Shown here one piece after another: positions 1 to 10,204 of a DNA stretch of 64,000 nt. The translations under genes and the position numbers were made by a program. Numbering within the stretch: position 1 is the first letter of the stretch; each line of letters begins with the position of its first letter. The notes under the pieces are model-generated. The model did not search any database, was not told where the DNA came from, and saw only the letters and a program-made list of their open reading frames with translations. This stretch comes from an uncultured Burkholderiales bacterium (GTDB taxonomy: Bacteria; Pseudomonadota; Gammaproteobacteria; Burkholderiales; Eutrophovitaceae): positions 1 through 64,000 of the forward strand of contig CATOSA010000032.1 of assembly GCA_951812315.1 (NCBI GenBank), given 5' to 3'.

Positions 1-154
1 GTACGAAGCTCACCCCGTCGTCCAGTTTGAACGACGCGTAACGAAGACCCGCTGGCTTTTCACGACGGAGCTGTTCGAACACTTTGGCAATGTATTCAAT
101 ATTTTCATCTGCCCGACCGACTTTAACCTTGTAACGCACCATTACTCGTTTCAC
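1..154 (-). CDS. Small conserved protein of unknown function (partial, runs off the left edge)
   Basis: About 51 residues are visible, reading VKRVMVRYKVKVGRADENIE and ending in a segment with FKLDDGVSF. The pattern resembles small ferredoxin-fold proteins of the antibiotic-biosynthesis-monooxygenase type, but I cannot assign a function. A GTG start at 154 is preferred because AAGGAGGG lies 8 bases upstream (163-170). The ATG at 161 is out of frame and soon hits a stop, and the in-frame ATG at 142 has no ribosome binding site of its own. The C-terminus lies outside the window. The 215 bases between this gene and the alternative oxidase hold nothing I can support. Confidence 0.6.
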   Translation of the reverse strand, partial: MKRVMVRYKVKVGRADENIEYIAKVFEQLRREKPAGLRYASFKLDDGVSFV

Positions 155-369
155 AACGCATACCCTCCTTCGACTCGCACTAAAAGCTCACATTGGTTGT
201 ATGGCTGTTAACCGCAAATCGCCATGCATATCGGGAAAACTGCTCAAGCTCAGTTGGGAAGTTACACATCCCCTGCAAAGCCCGCTCAGCCGGGACAAAC
301 ATATTCCTCGGCATCCAGCTCCGGGTCGGGCTCAAAATGATATCCACGACCAGATTCACGTGGCCTAAA

Positions 370-984
370 TCAAGATAATTGATTGGCAAATTCGTGATTG
401 ACGTCACGGTGATGTGCCTCGTCCGCGCGGACCGCTATGACGACATCGCGCAAGCGTGCGTCGGGGGCGAGGTTCCAGTACTGGATTGCAATGTCCGGCG
501 CCGGGACATTCTCATATGTGCCATCATCCACGCCCGCCAGGTATTCGGTGTAGCTGAACACGGCTTCTTCTTCGAAGTAACCTACGACGCGATGGGCAGT
601 CTTCGGTGAGAACAAGTAAAGCAAAAAGAAGCAATTGTAGAAAACGCCTTGCGCGATCACCACCAGCAAGCGTTCAAACCACGAAGGCTGCGCAATATGG
701 ATGAAGGTCATCAAATGCATGCGTTCGTTTTCCGCTTCTTCGAGCAGCGTCCGGATCCAGCCTTGATCGCTTTGCATTCGGCGCAGGGCACGCAAATGTT
801 GTAGAGCACCGCCAACCATGCCCGGCACCGCAGCAACCGTTTCCAGAACAACTGCGCGGTGACCATAGCGGCGCGCGAAAAACGCGTCTGCGAAGAAGCG
901 TAAGAATCTGACGAAACTGTAAGCAACCCGATCACGAAAATCGCGTGGCGCGTAGTATTCCTCGAGTGAAGGCGCTTCAGGCAT
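370..984 (-). CDS. aox: Alternative oxidase (cyanide-insensitive ubiquinol oxidase)
   Basis: This is a non-proton-pumping terminal oxidase that passes electrons from ubiquinol to oxygen at the inner membrane. All di-iron motifs are present, numbered from [20 protein letters not shown] at 47-59 (Glu48), NERMH at 86-90 (Glu87, His90), FEEEA at 137-141 and [12 protein letters not shown] at 186-197. The protein is 204 residues, close to bacterial members and shorter than mitochondrial ones, which carry a transit peptide. The start is uncertain. ATG 984 has AAGG only one base upstream, and a TTG at 1077 would add 31 residues unlike the family. The oxidase could help the cell respire under cyanide, sulfide or nitric oxide stress or relieve over-reduction. 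The neighbouring oxidoreductase gene gives no clear functional link. Confidence 0.9.
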   Translation of the reverse strand: MPEAPSLEEYYAPRDFRDRVAYSFVRFLRFFADAFFARRYGHRAVVLETVAAVPGMVGGALQHLRALRRMQSDQGWIRTLLEEAENERMHLMTFIHIAQPSWFERLLVVIAQGVFYNCFFLLYLFSPKTAHRVVGYFEEEAVFSYTEYLAGVDDGTYENVPAPDIAIQYWNLAPDARLRDVVIAVRADEAHHRDVNHEFANQLS

Positions 985-1286
985 GCCTTGACACCAGCGC
1001 GCGTCTTGTTGCGCCCTGTATGCACATTTCGCCGCCGAAAACCGGCACCGTAGGATTGCGGCTATAGGCCGGATCAATTGGACCGGTGGCCAATGTCAGA
1101 TCCTGACGCCCAATTACCCGGAATAGCGCAGCGTCATCCGAATATTGCGCGCCGACTGTGAGTTTCATCCTCGACATGCGATGCCGAGTTACGCCATAAG
1201 GCTAACCCGACCTATGCTCCTTTGTCGCCCGCACCAAATGAAGTCCTCAGTCCCACACCGCGTTCCAGCCATGCTCGTGATTCTCC

Positions 1287-1309
1287 ATAGGGGGGACTTG
1301 ACCCCCTAT
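1287..1309 (-). other. Hairpin downstream of the indolepyruvate oxidoreductase gene
   Basis: ATAGGGGG (1287-1294), a 7-base loop and CCCCCTAT (1302-1309) form a perfect 8-bp stem 17 bases past the stop codon on the minus strand. No T-tract follows, so it is not a standard intrinsic terminator. It may stabilise the 3' end or slow polymerase. The rest of the 985-1325 gap shows nothing else I can support. Confidence 0.4.
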
Positions 1310-1325
1310 TGCATCAGGTCGTGAT

Positions 1326-4300
1326 TCAAGCTGCCGCCCTGCTTGCCTCCGGTGACTTGAACAGCGCGACCAGTTCGCCCTGTTTTGCTTTCGCCTGCTG
1401 AATGTTGCCTTCCTTGACATGACCGTAACCGCGGATATCTTCCGGGATACTGGCGATGCGCACAGCTAGCGCGTAATTTTCAGCATACAGGTCCGAAAGC
1501 AATTCGTCAATGGTGTTCTCATATTCCGAAATCAACTGCCGTTCCGTGCGGCGCTCCTTCGTGTAGCCAAATACGTCGAGGCTGCCGCCACGCAAGAACT
1601 TGAGTTTCGCAAGGACTTTGAACGCACCGAACACCCAGGCCCGGTATTCTGATTTCGTCAGCTCACCAGTTTCGGAGTTGCGCTTCGCCAAGAGTGGCGG
1701 GGCCAGATGGAAGCGAAGCTTGCAGTCACCTTCAAACATCGATGCAACTTTTTTCTGAAAGCTTCCATCAGTGTACAAGCGTGCCACTTCGTACTCGTCC
1801 TTGTAAGCGAGCAGTTTGAAATAATAGCGCGCAACCGCTTCGGCCAAGCCGCCATGACCTCTGATCTTTGCTTCGGCGTCGCGCACCTTCTCGACCAGGG
1901 ATCTGTAACGATTGGCGTACGCCGCATTCTGGTAGCCAGTGAGGAATTCAACCCGGCGGTCGATGGTCTCATCGAGCGTCTGCGACAGGCGTGTCGTTTT
2001 CACAGTGTCGATTTTCGGGCCGATCAGGCGTTCAACTGCGGCGAGATCAACAGCGGCCCGGCGGCCCCAGAGAAATGCTGCCTGATTCATCTTGACCGCG
2101 GTTCCGTTGAGTTCGATCGCCTTGTTGATCGCTTCGCTACCGACCGGAACGAGACCATTCTGGAATGCCAGGCCGAGCATAAACATGTTGGTGGCGATGG
2201 AATTGCCGAGTAGCGCGGTCGCAATGCGCGTCGCCTCGACGAACTGCACGTTGCTTTCGCCGACGCCGTTTGAAATCGTTCGTTTTAGCGATGACGCCGG
2301 AAACTGCATCTCGGCATCGCGAGTGAAATCACCGGTCATCTGCTGATGGACGTTGACCACAGCGCGCGTTGCGCCCTCACGTACCATGTCCATCGATTTC
2401 TCGCTCGCAGACGTGACGAAATCGCAACCAAGCATCACTTTCGCGCCGCCGGAACCAAGCCGTGCAGTGCGAATGTCTTCGAGCTTGCTGGCAATTTGCA
2501 GGTGGCTCCAGACGGCGCCGCCTTTTTGCGCAAGTCCAGCCATGTCGAGCGCGCCAAAAGCATTGCCTTCCAGATGAACCGCCATGCCAACGATGGCGCC
2601 GATAGTGACTACGCCAGTGCCGCCAATTCCGTTGACAAGCATGCCGTAGGCTTCATCAATCGCGGGTAGCTCTGGTTCAGGAACTGCCGGAAACAGTGTG
2701 TCGACATTGTCACCGACCGGAGCGCTCTTGCCTTTCTTCAGTTCGCCCCCGTGCACAGTGACAAAACTCGGGCAGAAACCTTTCACGCAAGAAAAATCCT
2801 TGTTGCAACTGGATTGATCGATCGTGCGCTTGCGGCCAAATTCGGTTTCAAGCGGCGCAACCGACACGCAGTTGGATTTGACGCCACAGTCACCACAACC
2901 TTCACACACGAGATCGTTGATGACGACACGCTTGGGTGGATCGGGAAAAAGATTGCGCTTGCGGCGACGTCGTTTTTCGGCGCCGCAGGTCTGATCGTAG
3001 ACGATCGCGGTGATGCCGGGAATTTCACGGATCTCTTTCTGAACTTTCTCGTAATCGTCGCGATGATAGATCTCCACTGCGTCGGCGAATCCCGGATTAG
3101 GTCCATACTTGTCCGGTTCATCAGTGACGACAACGACTTTTTTCGCGCCTTCGGCCGAAATCTGTTTCGTAATTTGCGGCACCGTCATCGGTCCGTCAAC
3201 TTGTTGACCGCCAGTCATCGCAACCGCGTCGTTGAACAGAACCTTGTAGGTCATGTTCACGCCGGACGCGACCGCCGCGCGCACTGCCAGCAAACCGGAA
3301 TGGTAGTAGGTTCCGTCGCCAATATTCTGAAACACATGCTCTGTTTCTACGAAAGGCGCCTCGCCCATCCAGCTTGCGCCTTCGCCACCCATTTGCGTGT
3401 ATCCCGTGGTGCGCCTGTCCATCCATTGCGCCATGAAGTGGCAACCAATGCCTGACAACGCCACCGAACCCTCAGGCACGCGTGTGCCGGTGTTGTGTGG
3501 GCAACCCGAACAGAAATACGGCGTGCGCTCCATTGCCGGTTTGTCCGGGTCGCGTCCGGCGAGCCTTTCGCGTTCCGCAACCCGCTCGGCAAGTTGCGCA
3601 TCGTTGTTTCGTTCAAGAATTCGGCGCCCAATCGCAATCGCGATTTCATTCGGGTCGAGCGCTGCAATTGAATGGAACAATTCCTTGCCGAACTCGTCAC
3701 GCTTGCCAATGACTTCCGCTGCATCCGCGACGTTGTACAACACCTCCTTGATCTGACCCTCGACCAATCCGCGTTTCTCTTCTACGACGATGATCTTGTC
3801 GAGCCCCTCTGCGAATTCGCGCAAACCGGTCGGCTCCAGCGGCCATGTCATCGCAACTTTGTATACGCGAAGGCCAAGACGGCCTGCTTCCGCATCGTCG
3901 ACGCCGAGATACTGAAGTGCCTGGCGCACATCCATATAGGATTTGCCGCAAGTGACAATACCAATTTTGGCATCTGGCGAATCCACCACTACTTTGTCGA
4001 GCTTGTTGGCACGCGCAAATGCGAGCACAGCTTCGATTTTGACCTTGTGCAGGCGTTCTTCCTGTTCAAGCGGCGTATCTGGATAGCGGATGTGTACCCC
4101 ACCTTCGGGCATGCTGAACTCAGTGGGCGTGACAATTTGCACGCGCTCGGGACTGACATCGACGGTTGCGCTGGCGTCAATGGTGTCTTTCATACTCTTG
4201 AGTCCAACCCAGCAACCGGAATAGCGTGACAACGCCCAACCGATCAATCCATAGTCGAGCAGTTCCTGAACGCCGGCAGGATTGAGTATTGGAATCATCG

Positions 4301-4796
4301 CGTCGACCAGCGCGTATTCGCTCTGGTGCGCCGTGGTCGACGACTCGCTGGTGTGATCATCGCCCATGAGAACCAGCACCCCCCCCCTGGGATGCGTGCC
4401 CGCCAGGTTGCCATGACGAAACACGTCGCCAGTGCGGTCGACCCCGGGACCTTTCCCGTACCAGATGCCGAATACGCCCGCGTATTTCGGCTTGCCATGC
4501 AGCCCCATTTGCTGGGTGCCCCAGATCGCGGTGGCGGCAATGTCTTCATTTACACCCGACTGAAAGACGATATTGTGATCCTTCAGGTGGTTACCGGCGG
4601 CCCACAACTGCTGGTCATAGGCACCGAGAGGACTGCCACGGTAGCCGGAGATATAGCAGGCGGTGTTCAGGCCAACGCTTTGATCGCGCATGTGCTGCAT
4701 GATCGGCAACCGTACCAGCGCCTGAGTGCCGGTTATGAAAATTCGACCGTCGGTTACGGTGTACTTGTCGTTGAGCGTGACGTTACGCAATGCCAT
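1326..4796 (-). CDS. Indolepyruvate ferredoxin oxidoreductase, fused alpha/beta form
   Basis: This thiamine-diphosphate enzyme oxidatively decarboxylates indolepyruvate and other aryl-pyruvates to aryl-acetyl-CoA, reducing ferredoxin; it acts in aromatic amino acid breakdown. The protein has 1156 residues, the length expected of the single-chain proteobacterial form. In order it carries an N-terminal pyrimidine-binding domain (GYRGSPLGAYD near residue 53), a TPP-binding region (CSGCPHNTGTRVPEG near 427 and GIGCHFM near 450), cysteine-rich iron-sulfur segments (CEGCGDCGVKSNC near 630, then SSCNKDFSCVKGFCPSF near 665-680), and a C-terminal gamma domain starting at NGIGGTGVV near 719. ATG 4796 follows AAAGG by about 10 bases. 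It is separated from ssb by a terminator, so it probably has its own promoter or depends on read-through. No partner subunit gene is needed. Confidence 0.93.
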   Translation of the reverse strand: MALRNVTLNDKYTVTDGRIFITGTQALVRLPIMQHMRDQSVGLNTACYISGYRGSPLGAYDQQLWAAGNHLKDHNIVFQSGVNEDIAATAIWGTQQMGLHGKPKYAGVFGIWYGKGPGVDRTGDVFRHGNLAGTHPRGGVLVLMGDDHTSESSTTAHQSEYALVDAMIPILNPAGVQELLDYGLIGWALSRYSGCWVGLKSMKDTIDASATVDVSPERVQIVTPTEFSMPEGGVHIRYPDTPLEQEERLHKVKIEAVLAFARANKLDKVVVDSPDAKIGIVTCGKSYMDVRQALQYLGVDDAEAGRLGLRVYKVAMTWPLEPTGLREFAEGLDKIIVVEEKRGLVEGQIKEVLYNVADAAEVIGKRDEFGKELFHSIAALDPNEIAIAIGRRILERNNDAQLAERVAERERLAGRDPDKPAMERTPYFCSGCPHNTGTRVPEGSVALSGIGCHFMAQWMDRRTTGYTQMGGEGASWMGEAPFVETEHVFQNIGDGTYYHSGLLAVRAAVASGVNMTYKVLFNDAVAMTGGQQVDGPMTVPQITKQISAEGAKKVVVVTDEPDKYGPNPGFADAVEIYHRDDYEKVQKEIREIPGITAIVYDQTCGAEKRRRRKRNLFPDPPKRVVINDLVCEGCGDCGVKSNCVSVAPLETEFGRKRTIDQSSCNKDFSCVKGFCPSFVTVHGGELKKGKSAPVGDNVDTLFPAVPEPELPAIDEAYGMLVNGIGGTGVVTIGAIVGMAVHLEGNAFGALDMAGLAQKGGAVWSHLQIASKLEDIRTARLGSGGAKVMLGCDFVTSASEKSMDMVREGATRAVVNVHQQMTGDFTRDAEMQFPASSLKRTISNGVGESNVQFVEATRIATALLGNSIATNMFMLGLAFQNGLVPVGSEAINKAIELNGTAVKMNQAAFLWGRRAAVDLAAVERLIGPKIDTVKTTRLSQTLDETIDRRVEFLTGYQNAAYANRYRSLVEKVRDAEAKIRGHGGLAEAVARYYFKLLAYKDEYEVARLYTDGSFQKKVASMFEGDCKLRFHLAPPLLAKRNSETGELTKSEYRAWVFGAFKVLAKLKFLRGGSLDVFGYTKERRTERQLISEYENTIDELLSDLYAENYALAVRIASIPEDIRGYGHVKEGNIQQAKAKQGELVALFKSPEASRAAA

Positions 4797-4814
4797 TCGA
4801 GACTACCTTTCGTC

Positions 4815-4860
4815 AAAAAGGAAACAGCCGCTCCACTTGATAGCCATCAAGTGGAGCGGC
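4815..4860 (-). terminator. Intrinsic terminator after ssb
   Basis: A perfect 14-bp stem (4827-4840 with 4847-4860) encloses the 6-base loop TAGCCA. On the minus strand it is followed by TGTTTCCTTTTT. It lies 58 bases past the ssb stop and about 30 bases before the start of the next gene, so it also sits in that gene's leader. Confidence 0.8.
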
Positions 4861-4918
4861 GAGACAACGTCGTATTTTCGCGGAAAACGGATCCGTTTTC
4901 TACTCAATAACCATGTTC

Positions 4919-5371
4919 TTAGAAGGGGATATCGTCTTCCATATCGTCAAATCCCCCGGCCGGCTGGCCAGCAGGCGCAGGCTTGCTCCCAGCGGAGGCA
5001 CGGCCATCTTCATCGGGCATTGGCCGTGATGATCCGCCCGATCGCGAACCAAGCATCTGCATGCGATCGGCGACGATTTCGGTGGTGTATCGGTCCTGGC
5101 CTTCCTTGTCAGTCCACTTGCGCGTCTGGATGCGACCTTCGAAATAGGCTTGCGAACCTTTCTTGAGGTATTCCCCGGCAATCTCCGCCACCTTGTCGAA
5201 CATGACAACCCGATGCCACTCGGTCTTTTCCTGCCTCTCGCCGTTCTTGTCTTTCCAGTTTTCTGAAGTAGCGATGCTGAATTTAGCAACTGCCCTGCCG
5301 TCTGCCGTATACCTCATCTCAGGGTCCTGACCAAGATTACCGACCAGAATTGCCTTATTTACCGAAGCCAT
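4919..5371 (-). CDS. ssb: Single-stranded DNA-binding protein
   Basis: The protein coats single-stranded DNA in replication, recombination and repair and recruits partner enzymes. It has 150 residues. An OB fold spans about 1-110 ([20 protein letters not shown], then [20 protein letters not shown]). A Gly/Ser/Pro-rich linker follows, and then the acidic tip DDMEDDIPF that binds partner proteins. A GGGGGAG ribosome binding site precedes ATG 5371. It lies next to an MFS gene and uvrA, an arrangement I associate with Betaproteobacteria. It is followed by a strong terminator. Confidence 0.97.
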   Translation of the reverse strand: MASVNKAILVGNLGQDPEMRYTADGRAVAKFSIATSENWKDKNGERQEKTEWHRVVMFDKVAEIAGEYLKKGSQAYFEGRIQTRKWTDKEGQDRYTTEIVADRMQMLGSRSGGSSRPMPDEDGRASAGSKPAPAGQPAGGFDDMEDDIPF

Positions 5372-5538
5372 GTGTTCTCCCCCATCCTTTATGCATCGTC
5401 ATTAGTAGCCAGTATGCACCATTGACCGGCCTTCATATTCAGGCGGCGCACACCCGCTGCCGCCGGCCACAGGCTGCGTGCCCGAGGTCTTTCCGTACAA
5501 GCCTGCCATCATACTTCGACGAGGCCGGGAATCTGCCA

Positions 5539-6744
5539 TCACGTGCTCGCTGCTGGCTGCGCTGTCCTCCGCGGCACTTGCATGCCGCTTGCTACGACCA
5601 GCCAGACACCGGCGACAAATGCGCACAATCCAAACACCGCAACATTCCCGTAATGTTGTGCCATCCAACCGCCAGCGGCGGCGCCGGCAAACGTTCCAAG
5701 AAACTGCAATGTGCTGTAAACACCAATCGCTGTACCTTTTGCATTCGCGGGTGCGACTCTGGATACCAACGACGGCAACATCGCCTCCAGCAAGTTGAAT
5801 GCTGCAAAAAACAGGACCAACCCGCCAGCCATTAACTGAAATACGCCTGAGCCGGCCTCCAACAACAAAGCGGATACGCCAATCACCGCAATACTGCCAA
5901 CAAAAGCGGCTTTCTGTCGGCCACGCCGTTCGGATACCAGCATGACAGGCAGCATGATTGCGATGCTTGCGAGCATCACGCCAAGGTACATCTTCCAGTG
6001 CTCGCTTTGTGCAAGCTGCTCAACCAGTTCAACAGGAACGACAACAAACATCGCCATCAATACCCCGTGTAGCGCAAAAATTCCGAAGTTAAGCCGTGCG
6101 AGCTGTCTGTCGCGAAGCACGTCCATTACCGTGCCCGGCGTCTGAACGCGGCTGCCTGACGGAATCGCTGGCGGATCAGGGACGATGAAACGCACCACCA
6201 GCATCGCCGCCAGTGCCAAGACCCCCGTCAGCGCAAAAATGCCGGGCACGCCGAATATCCCACTAAGCACGGGTCCGGCGACCATGGACACGATAAAAGT
6301 CGCGCCTATCGTCATACCGATGATTGCCATCGACTTGGTTCGATTGTCGTCGCGGGTAAGGTCTGCAGTGAGCGCAATCAATGCAGCGGAGATTGCCCCG
6401 GCGCCCTGAATCGCGCGGCCAACGGCAACCAGATAAATATTGCCTGCCATCGCAGCAACCAGGCTGCCCAAAGCGAAAATCAACAGACCGAGGTAGATCG
6501 CGCGCTTGCGCCCCCAGCGATCGGAAAGACGGCCAAACAGCAGTTGAAAACACGCCTGCGCGAGTCCGTAAGCGCCGAGCGCTATACCAATGAGGACTTG
6601 GTTGTTACCGCCTGGAAGTTCGCGTGCATACAGCACAAACACCGGGAGGATGATAAACAACCCCAGCATTCGCAGGCCAAATACACTTGCCAGACCCAGG
6701 CTCGCTCGCAGCTCCAGGGGCGACATCCGATCCGGGGACTGCAT
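5539..6744 (-). CDS. MFS transporter (YajR-like drug/H+ antiporter family)
   Basis: This is an inner-membrane major facilitator of 401 residues with about twelve hydrophobic segments. The cytoplasmic loop-2 motif A is clear (GRLSDRWGRKRA, near residue 71), and an antiporter-type motif (VGRAIQGAGAI) lies near residue 107. It resembles YajR but ends after the last membrane segment and lacks the C-terminal YAM domain. The substrate cannot be read from the sequence; export of a small molecule in exchange for protons is the family norm. It diverges from uvrA and is followed by ssb on the same strand, a conserved neighbourhood. The start is ATG 6744, with the weak site AGGTTCC upstream. Confidence 0.88.
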   Translation of the reverse strand: MQSPDRMSPLELRASLGLASVFGLRMLGLFIILPVFVLYARELPGGNNQVLIGIALGAYGLAQACFQLLFGRLSDRWGRKRAIYLGLLIFALGSLVAAMAGNIYLVAVGRAIQGAGAISAALIALTADLTRDDNRTKSMAIIGMTIGATFIVSMVAGPVLSGIFGVPGIFALTGVLALAAMLVVRFIVPDPPAIPSGSRVQTPGTVMDVLRDRQLARLNFGIFALHGVLMAMFVVVPVELVEQLAQSEHWKMYLGVMLASIAIMLPVMLVSERRGRQKAAFVGSIAVIGVSALLLEAGSGVFQLMAGGLVLFFAAFNLLEAMLPSLVSRVAPANAKGTAIGVYSTLQFLGTFAGAAAGGWMAQHYGNVAVFGLCAFVAGVWLVVASGMQVPRRTAQPAAST

Positions 6745-6893
6745 CGAAAAAGGAACCTAAGTAACGGATTGGGAATGAAATTCGAAGTGCAGTATAGTAA
6801 CAGGTTGGCCGCTGTACGGGACTTAACAGGTTTATATCGGGTGCATGTTTATCATTTGCATGATTTCTGGCGCGCATGTTTTTGTGGCGCTGG

Positions 6894-7000
6894 TTTTCTT
6901 GCGCCGCGTTTCTTGCGCCGCGTTTCTTGCCCGCCGTTATTCAGGCGCAAATTTTTCCGGTGCGCGGCATTTCCGGCGTGCAGTTTTTCCGGCGCGCAGT
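6894..7000. repeat. Degenerate short tandem repeats in the MFS-uvrA intergenic region
   Basis: Three near-identical 14-base units, consensus GTTTCTTGCGCCGC, lie head to tail at 6894-6907, 6908-6921 and 6922-6935. They are followed by looser units built on TTTCCGG(C/T)GCGC between 6951 and 6996. The array lies in the divergent spacer upstream of uvrA. It has no coding potential I would trust. Confidence 0.7.
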
Positions 7001-7017
7001 TTTCAGTCTGCGATTCG

Positions 7018-7045
7018 TTGACTGTGCGCGCCACACCAATAAAAC
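7018..7045 (+). promoter_or_regulatory. Candidate sigma-70 promoter of uvrA
   Basis: TTGACT (7018-7023), a 16-base spacer and TAAAAC (7040-7045) lie 31 bases before the uvrA ATG. The -35 is good and the -10 matches at 4 of 6 positions. No canonical LexA box was found. Confidence 0.4.
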
Positions 7046-7075
7046 GATATAGACGTTGAATTCAAAATCAAATTA

Positions 7076-9922
7076 ATGGAAACAATTCGCATCCGTGGCG
7101 CGCGTACGCACAATCTCAAAAACGTCAACGTAGACCTCCCGCGCAACAAGTTCGTGGTCGTTACCGGTCTGTCTGGCTCTGGAAAATCTTCGCTGGCGTT
7201 CGACACACTGTATGCGGAAGGGCATCGCCGTTATGTGGAATCGCTGTCGTCATACGCGCGACAGTTTCTACAGTTGATGGAAAAACCTGATGTCGACCTG
7301 ATCGAAGGCTTGTCACCGGCTATTGCGATCGAGCAAAAAGCAAGCAGCCACAATCCGCGCTCGACGGTAGGCACGGTGACCGAGATTCACGACTATCTTC
7401 GCTTGTTATACGCGCGGGTCGGCGAACCGCAATGCCCCGACCACAAATTGGCATTGTCGGCGCAGACAATCTCGCAAATGGTCGATCACGTTCTACAGTT
7501 GCCGGAGGACACTCGGCTGATGATACTTGCGCCACTGGTCGTCGGGCGCAAGGGCGAGAACGTTGATCTGTTCGATGATCTGCGCGCGCAGGGATTCGTT
7601 CGGGTGCGGGTCGACGGACAGATTCACGATCTGGATGACGTGCCAAAACTGATTAGGCGCCACAAGCACACAATCGAGATCGTCGTCGATCGCGTCAAGA
7701 TCCGACCCGATGTCAAACAACGTCTGGCGGAGTCTTTCGAGACGGCGTTGCGCCATTCTGAAAGCAGGGTGCTTGCTGTGGAAATGGAAACCGGCAAGGA
7801 GCATCTATTTTCCGCTCGCTTCGCTTGCCCGGTGTGCAGCTATTCGCTGCCCGAACTGGAACCAAGGCTGTTTTCATTCAACAACCCAATGGGCGCATGT
7901 CCGCGCTGCGACGGTCTCGGAGAAATCACCTTCTTCGATCCTCAACGAGTTGTCGCGTTTCCCGGACTTTCGCTTGCCGCCGGCGCAATCAAGGGCTGGG
8001 ACAAGCGCAACCAGTTCTACTTCCAGATGCTGATGAGTCTTGCTGCACACTACCAATTCAGCATTGAAACGCCGTTCGAGGATCTGCCGCAAAATATCCG
8101 CGATGCTGTGCTCTATGGTTCAGGCCGCGAGAAAATCCAGTTCACCTATATCGGCGAGCGCGGCAATCGGCATCAGCGTGAACATGCCTTCGAGGGCATC
8201 ATTCCGAATCTGGAACGCCGCTATAAAGAGACCGAGTCAGGCGTCGTACGCGAGGAACTTGGAAAACTGATCGCCGACCGCAGCTGTCCGGAATGCGGCG
8301 GCTCACGTTTACGGCGCGAGGCGCGCCACGTATTCGTCGGCGGCAAAACGATACACGAAGTGAGTATGCTTGCACTGCGACGATCGCAGGCATTCTTTGA
8401 CGATCTGACGCTTGAAGGCTCCCGCCATGCAATTGCAGACAAGATCGTGAACGAAGTATTGGGACGCATCAAGTTTCTGAATGACGTCGGGCTCGGCTAT
8501 CTCAGTCTGCATCGCTCAGCCGACACGTTATCGGGCGGCGAGACGCAGCGAATCCGGCTCGCATCACAGATAGGCTCCGGGTTGACAGGCGTGATGTACG
8601 TGCTTGATGAACCATCTATCGGCTTACACCAACGCGACAATCATCGATTACTAGACACGCTCAAGCGCCTTCGCGATCTCGGCAATTCGGTGATAGTGGT
8701 TGAGCACGACCTGGAAGCAATTCTGACGGCAGACCATGTCATTGACATGGGGCCAGGTGCAGGCGAGCACGGCGGAGAGATCGTCGCGCACGGCACGCCT
8801 GAGCAGATCGTGGACACGCCGCAATCAGTTACCGGTCAGTACCTGGGAGGAAGCAAGCAAATCAGCATCCCTTCACTGCGCTGCAAACCCGATCCGAAGC
8901 GAATGCTTACATTGACTGGCGCACGCGGAAATAATCTTAAGGACGTGACCCTAAATCTGCCGCTGGGACAGTTCATTTGCGTGACTGGCGTCTCCGGCTC
9001 AGGCAAGTCAACCTTGATCAACGATACGGTGTATCGCGCAGTGGCGCGACATATATATGGGTCATCTACGGACCCGGCAGAGTTTGCCGACCTTGAAGGA
9101 CTCGAACATCTCGACAAAGTCGTCAATGTTGATCAAAGTCCGATCGGACGCACGCCAAGATCGAATCCGGCCACATACACGGGCTTGTTCACGCCGGTGC
9201 GCGAGCTGTTCGCCAATGTGCCACTTTCGCGCGAACGCGGTTACGGCACCGGTCGTTTTTCCTTCAATGTAAAAGGCGGTCGCTGCGAAGCTTGCCAGGG
9301 CGACGGCGTGATCAAGGTTGAGATGCATTTTCTTCCGGATATTTATGTTGCCTGCGATATCTGTCACGGGAAACGCTACAACCGCGAAACCATGGAGATC
9401 CGCTACAAAGGCAAGAACATTCACGATGTGCTGGAGATGACCGTCGAGCAAGCGAGAGAATTTTTCGCATCGGTACCATCAATTGTTCGCAGGCTGGATA
9501 CCTTGCTGGATGTCGGACTCGGTTACGTCCGTCTCGGGCAAAGTGCGCCAACCTTGTCTGGTGGCGAAGCACAGCGCGTGAAACTTTCCCAGGAGTTGTC
9601 CAAACGCGACACTGGCAACACACTTTATATTCTTGATGAACCGACAACTGGCCTGCATTTCCAGGACGTCGAACTGTTGTTAAGAGTGCTTCATCGGTTG
9701 CGTGATCACGGCAATACCGTCGTGGTCATTGAACACAATCTGGACGTCATCAAGACTGCCGACATGATCGTCGATCTGGGTCCGGAGGGTGGCGACGGAG
9801 GCGGGTATATCGTCGCAACAGGTACTCCCGAGGAGTTGACGCAGATTGAATCCAGTCAAACTGGCCACTATCTAAGTACTGTGCTGGCAGGGCATCCGTC
9901 TGAAATGAAGAAGACAGCCTGA
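7076..9922 (+). CDS. uvrA: Excinuclease ABC subunit A
   Basis: UvrA finds bulky DNA lesions and loads UvrB in nucleotide excision repair. The protein has 948 residues, which is full length. It has two ABC ATPase modules: Walker [10 protein letters not shown] near residue 31 and GVSGSGKST near 638, with signatures LSGGETQRI near 483 and LSGGEAQRV near 826. The zinc-binding pairs are CPVC/CPRC near 251-280, CPEC near 404 and CEAC/CDIC near 735-765. ATG 7076 starts [17 protein letters not shown], the canonical N-terminus. It reads towards the rplQ end of the ribosomal block, with the insertion sequence in between. Confidence 0.98.
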   Translation: METIRIRGARTHNLKNVNVDLPRNKFVVVTGLSGSGKSSLAFDTLYAEGHRRYVESLSSYARQFLQLMEKPDVDLIEGLSPAIAIEQKASSHNPRSTVGTVTEIHDYLRLLYARVGEPQCPDHKLALSAQTISQMVDHVLQLPEDTRLMILAPLVVGRKGENVDLFDDLRAQGFVRVRVDGQIHDLDDVPKLIRRHKHTIEIVVDRVKIRPDVKQRLAESFETALRHSESRVLAVEMETGKEHLFSARFACPVCSYSLPELEPRLFSFNNPMGACPRCDGLGEITFFDPQRVVAFPGLSLAAGAIKGWDKRNQFYFQMLMSLAAHYQFSIETPFEDLPQNIRDAVLYGSGREKIQFTYIGERGNRHQREHAFEGIIPNLERRYKETESGVVREELGKLIADRSCPECGGSRLRREARHVFVGGKTIHEVSMLALRRSQAFFDDLTLEGSRHAIADKIVNEVLGRIKFLNDVGLGYLSLHRSADTLSGGETQRIRLASQIGSGLTGVMYVLDEPSIGLHQRDNHRLLDTLKRLRDLGNSVIVVEHDLEAILTADHVIDMGPGAGEHGGEIVAHGTPEQIVDTPQSVTGQYLGGSKQISIPSLRCKPDPKRMLTLTGARGNNLKDVTLNLPLGQFICVTGVSGSGKSTLINDTVYRAVARHIYGSSTDPAEFADLEGLEHLDKVVNVDQSPIGRTPRSNPATYTGLFTPVRELFANVPLSRERGYGTGRFSFNVKGGRCEACQGDGVIKVEMHFLPDIYVACDICHGKRYNRETMEIRYKGKNIHDVLEMTVEQAREFFASVPSIVRRLDTLLDVGLGYVRLGQSAPTLSGGEAQRVKLSQELSKRDTGNTLYILDEPTTGLHFQDVELLLRVLHRLRDHGNTVVVIEHNLDVIKTADMIVDLGPEGGDGGGYIVATGTPEELTQIESSQTGHYLSTVLAGHPSEMKKTA

Positions 9923-9935
9923 AGCTAGCAGTCTT

Positions 9936-10060
9936 CGTATTTCACGAAGGATTTGCATCTCAGGCGAAGTGGGTTCGCGCGGAAATACCAAAAACCTCTG
10001 CTATCAATTGTATTCGCACTGCAAATGCGCGAAACCCCCACACCTTCTTCGTGAAATACG
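9936..10060. repeat. Inverted repeat downstream of uvrA
   Basis: CGTATTTCACGAAG (9936-9949) and its exact complement CTTCGTGAAATACG (10047-10060) face each other across 97 bases. The spacer also contains weaker inverted matches. It lies between the uvrA stop and the left end of the insertion sequence. It could be a small non-autonomous element or a large 3' hairpin. It shows no coding content. Confidence 0.6.
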
Positions 10061-10171
10061 CAGGTTAGACCCGGTTCGCAGCCGAATGTGCGGACAGGAA
10101 TCAGAGGATATCTACAGGCGCAAAAAAACCCGCCACAATGGAGACTGTGTAAATAGTCTGGGGTTTTTGAG

Positions 10172-10204
10172 AAAATACCCGCACATTGTTGCGGGTATTT
10201 TTTT
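10172..10204 (+). terminator. Terminator hairpin immediately before the transposase start
   Basis: AAAATACCCGCA (10172-10183) and TGCGGGTATTTT (10190-10201) form a perfect 12-bp stem around a 6-base loop. The T-run continues to 10204, directly against the ATG at 10205. It would stop read-through from uvrA and also leaves the transposase without a Shine-Dalgarno sequence. Confidence 0.75.

Noticed and set aside
180..407. 75-residue minus-strand open frame between the alternative oxidase and the first gene
   Set aside because: No recognisable motif and no good ribosome binding site; it overlaps the oxidase 3' end.
977..1177. 66-residue minus-strand open frame before the alternative oxidase gene
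   Set aside because: It overlaps the oxidase start, resembles no family I know, and its composition is not clearly coding.
6812..6829. CTGT...ACAG resembling a LexA/SOS box upstream of uvrA
   Set aside because: The half-sites are separated by 10 bases, not the 8 of the CTGT-N8-ACAG consensus, and the site is more than 240 bases from the uvrA start.
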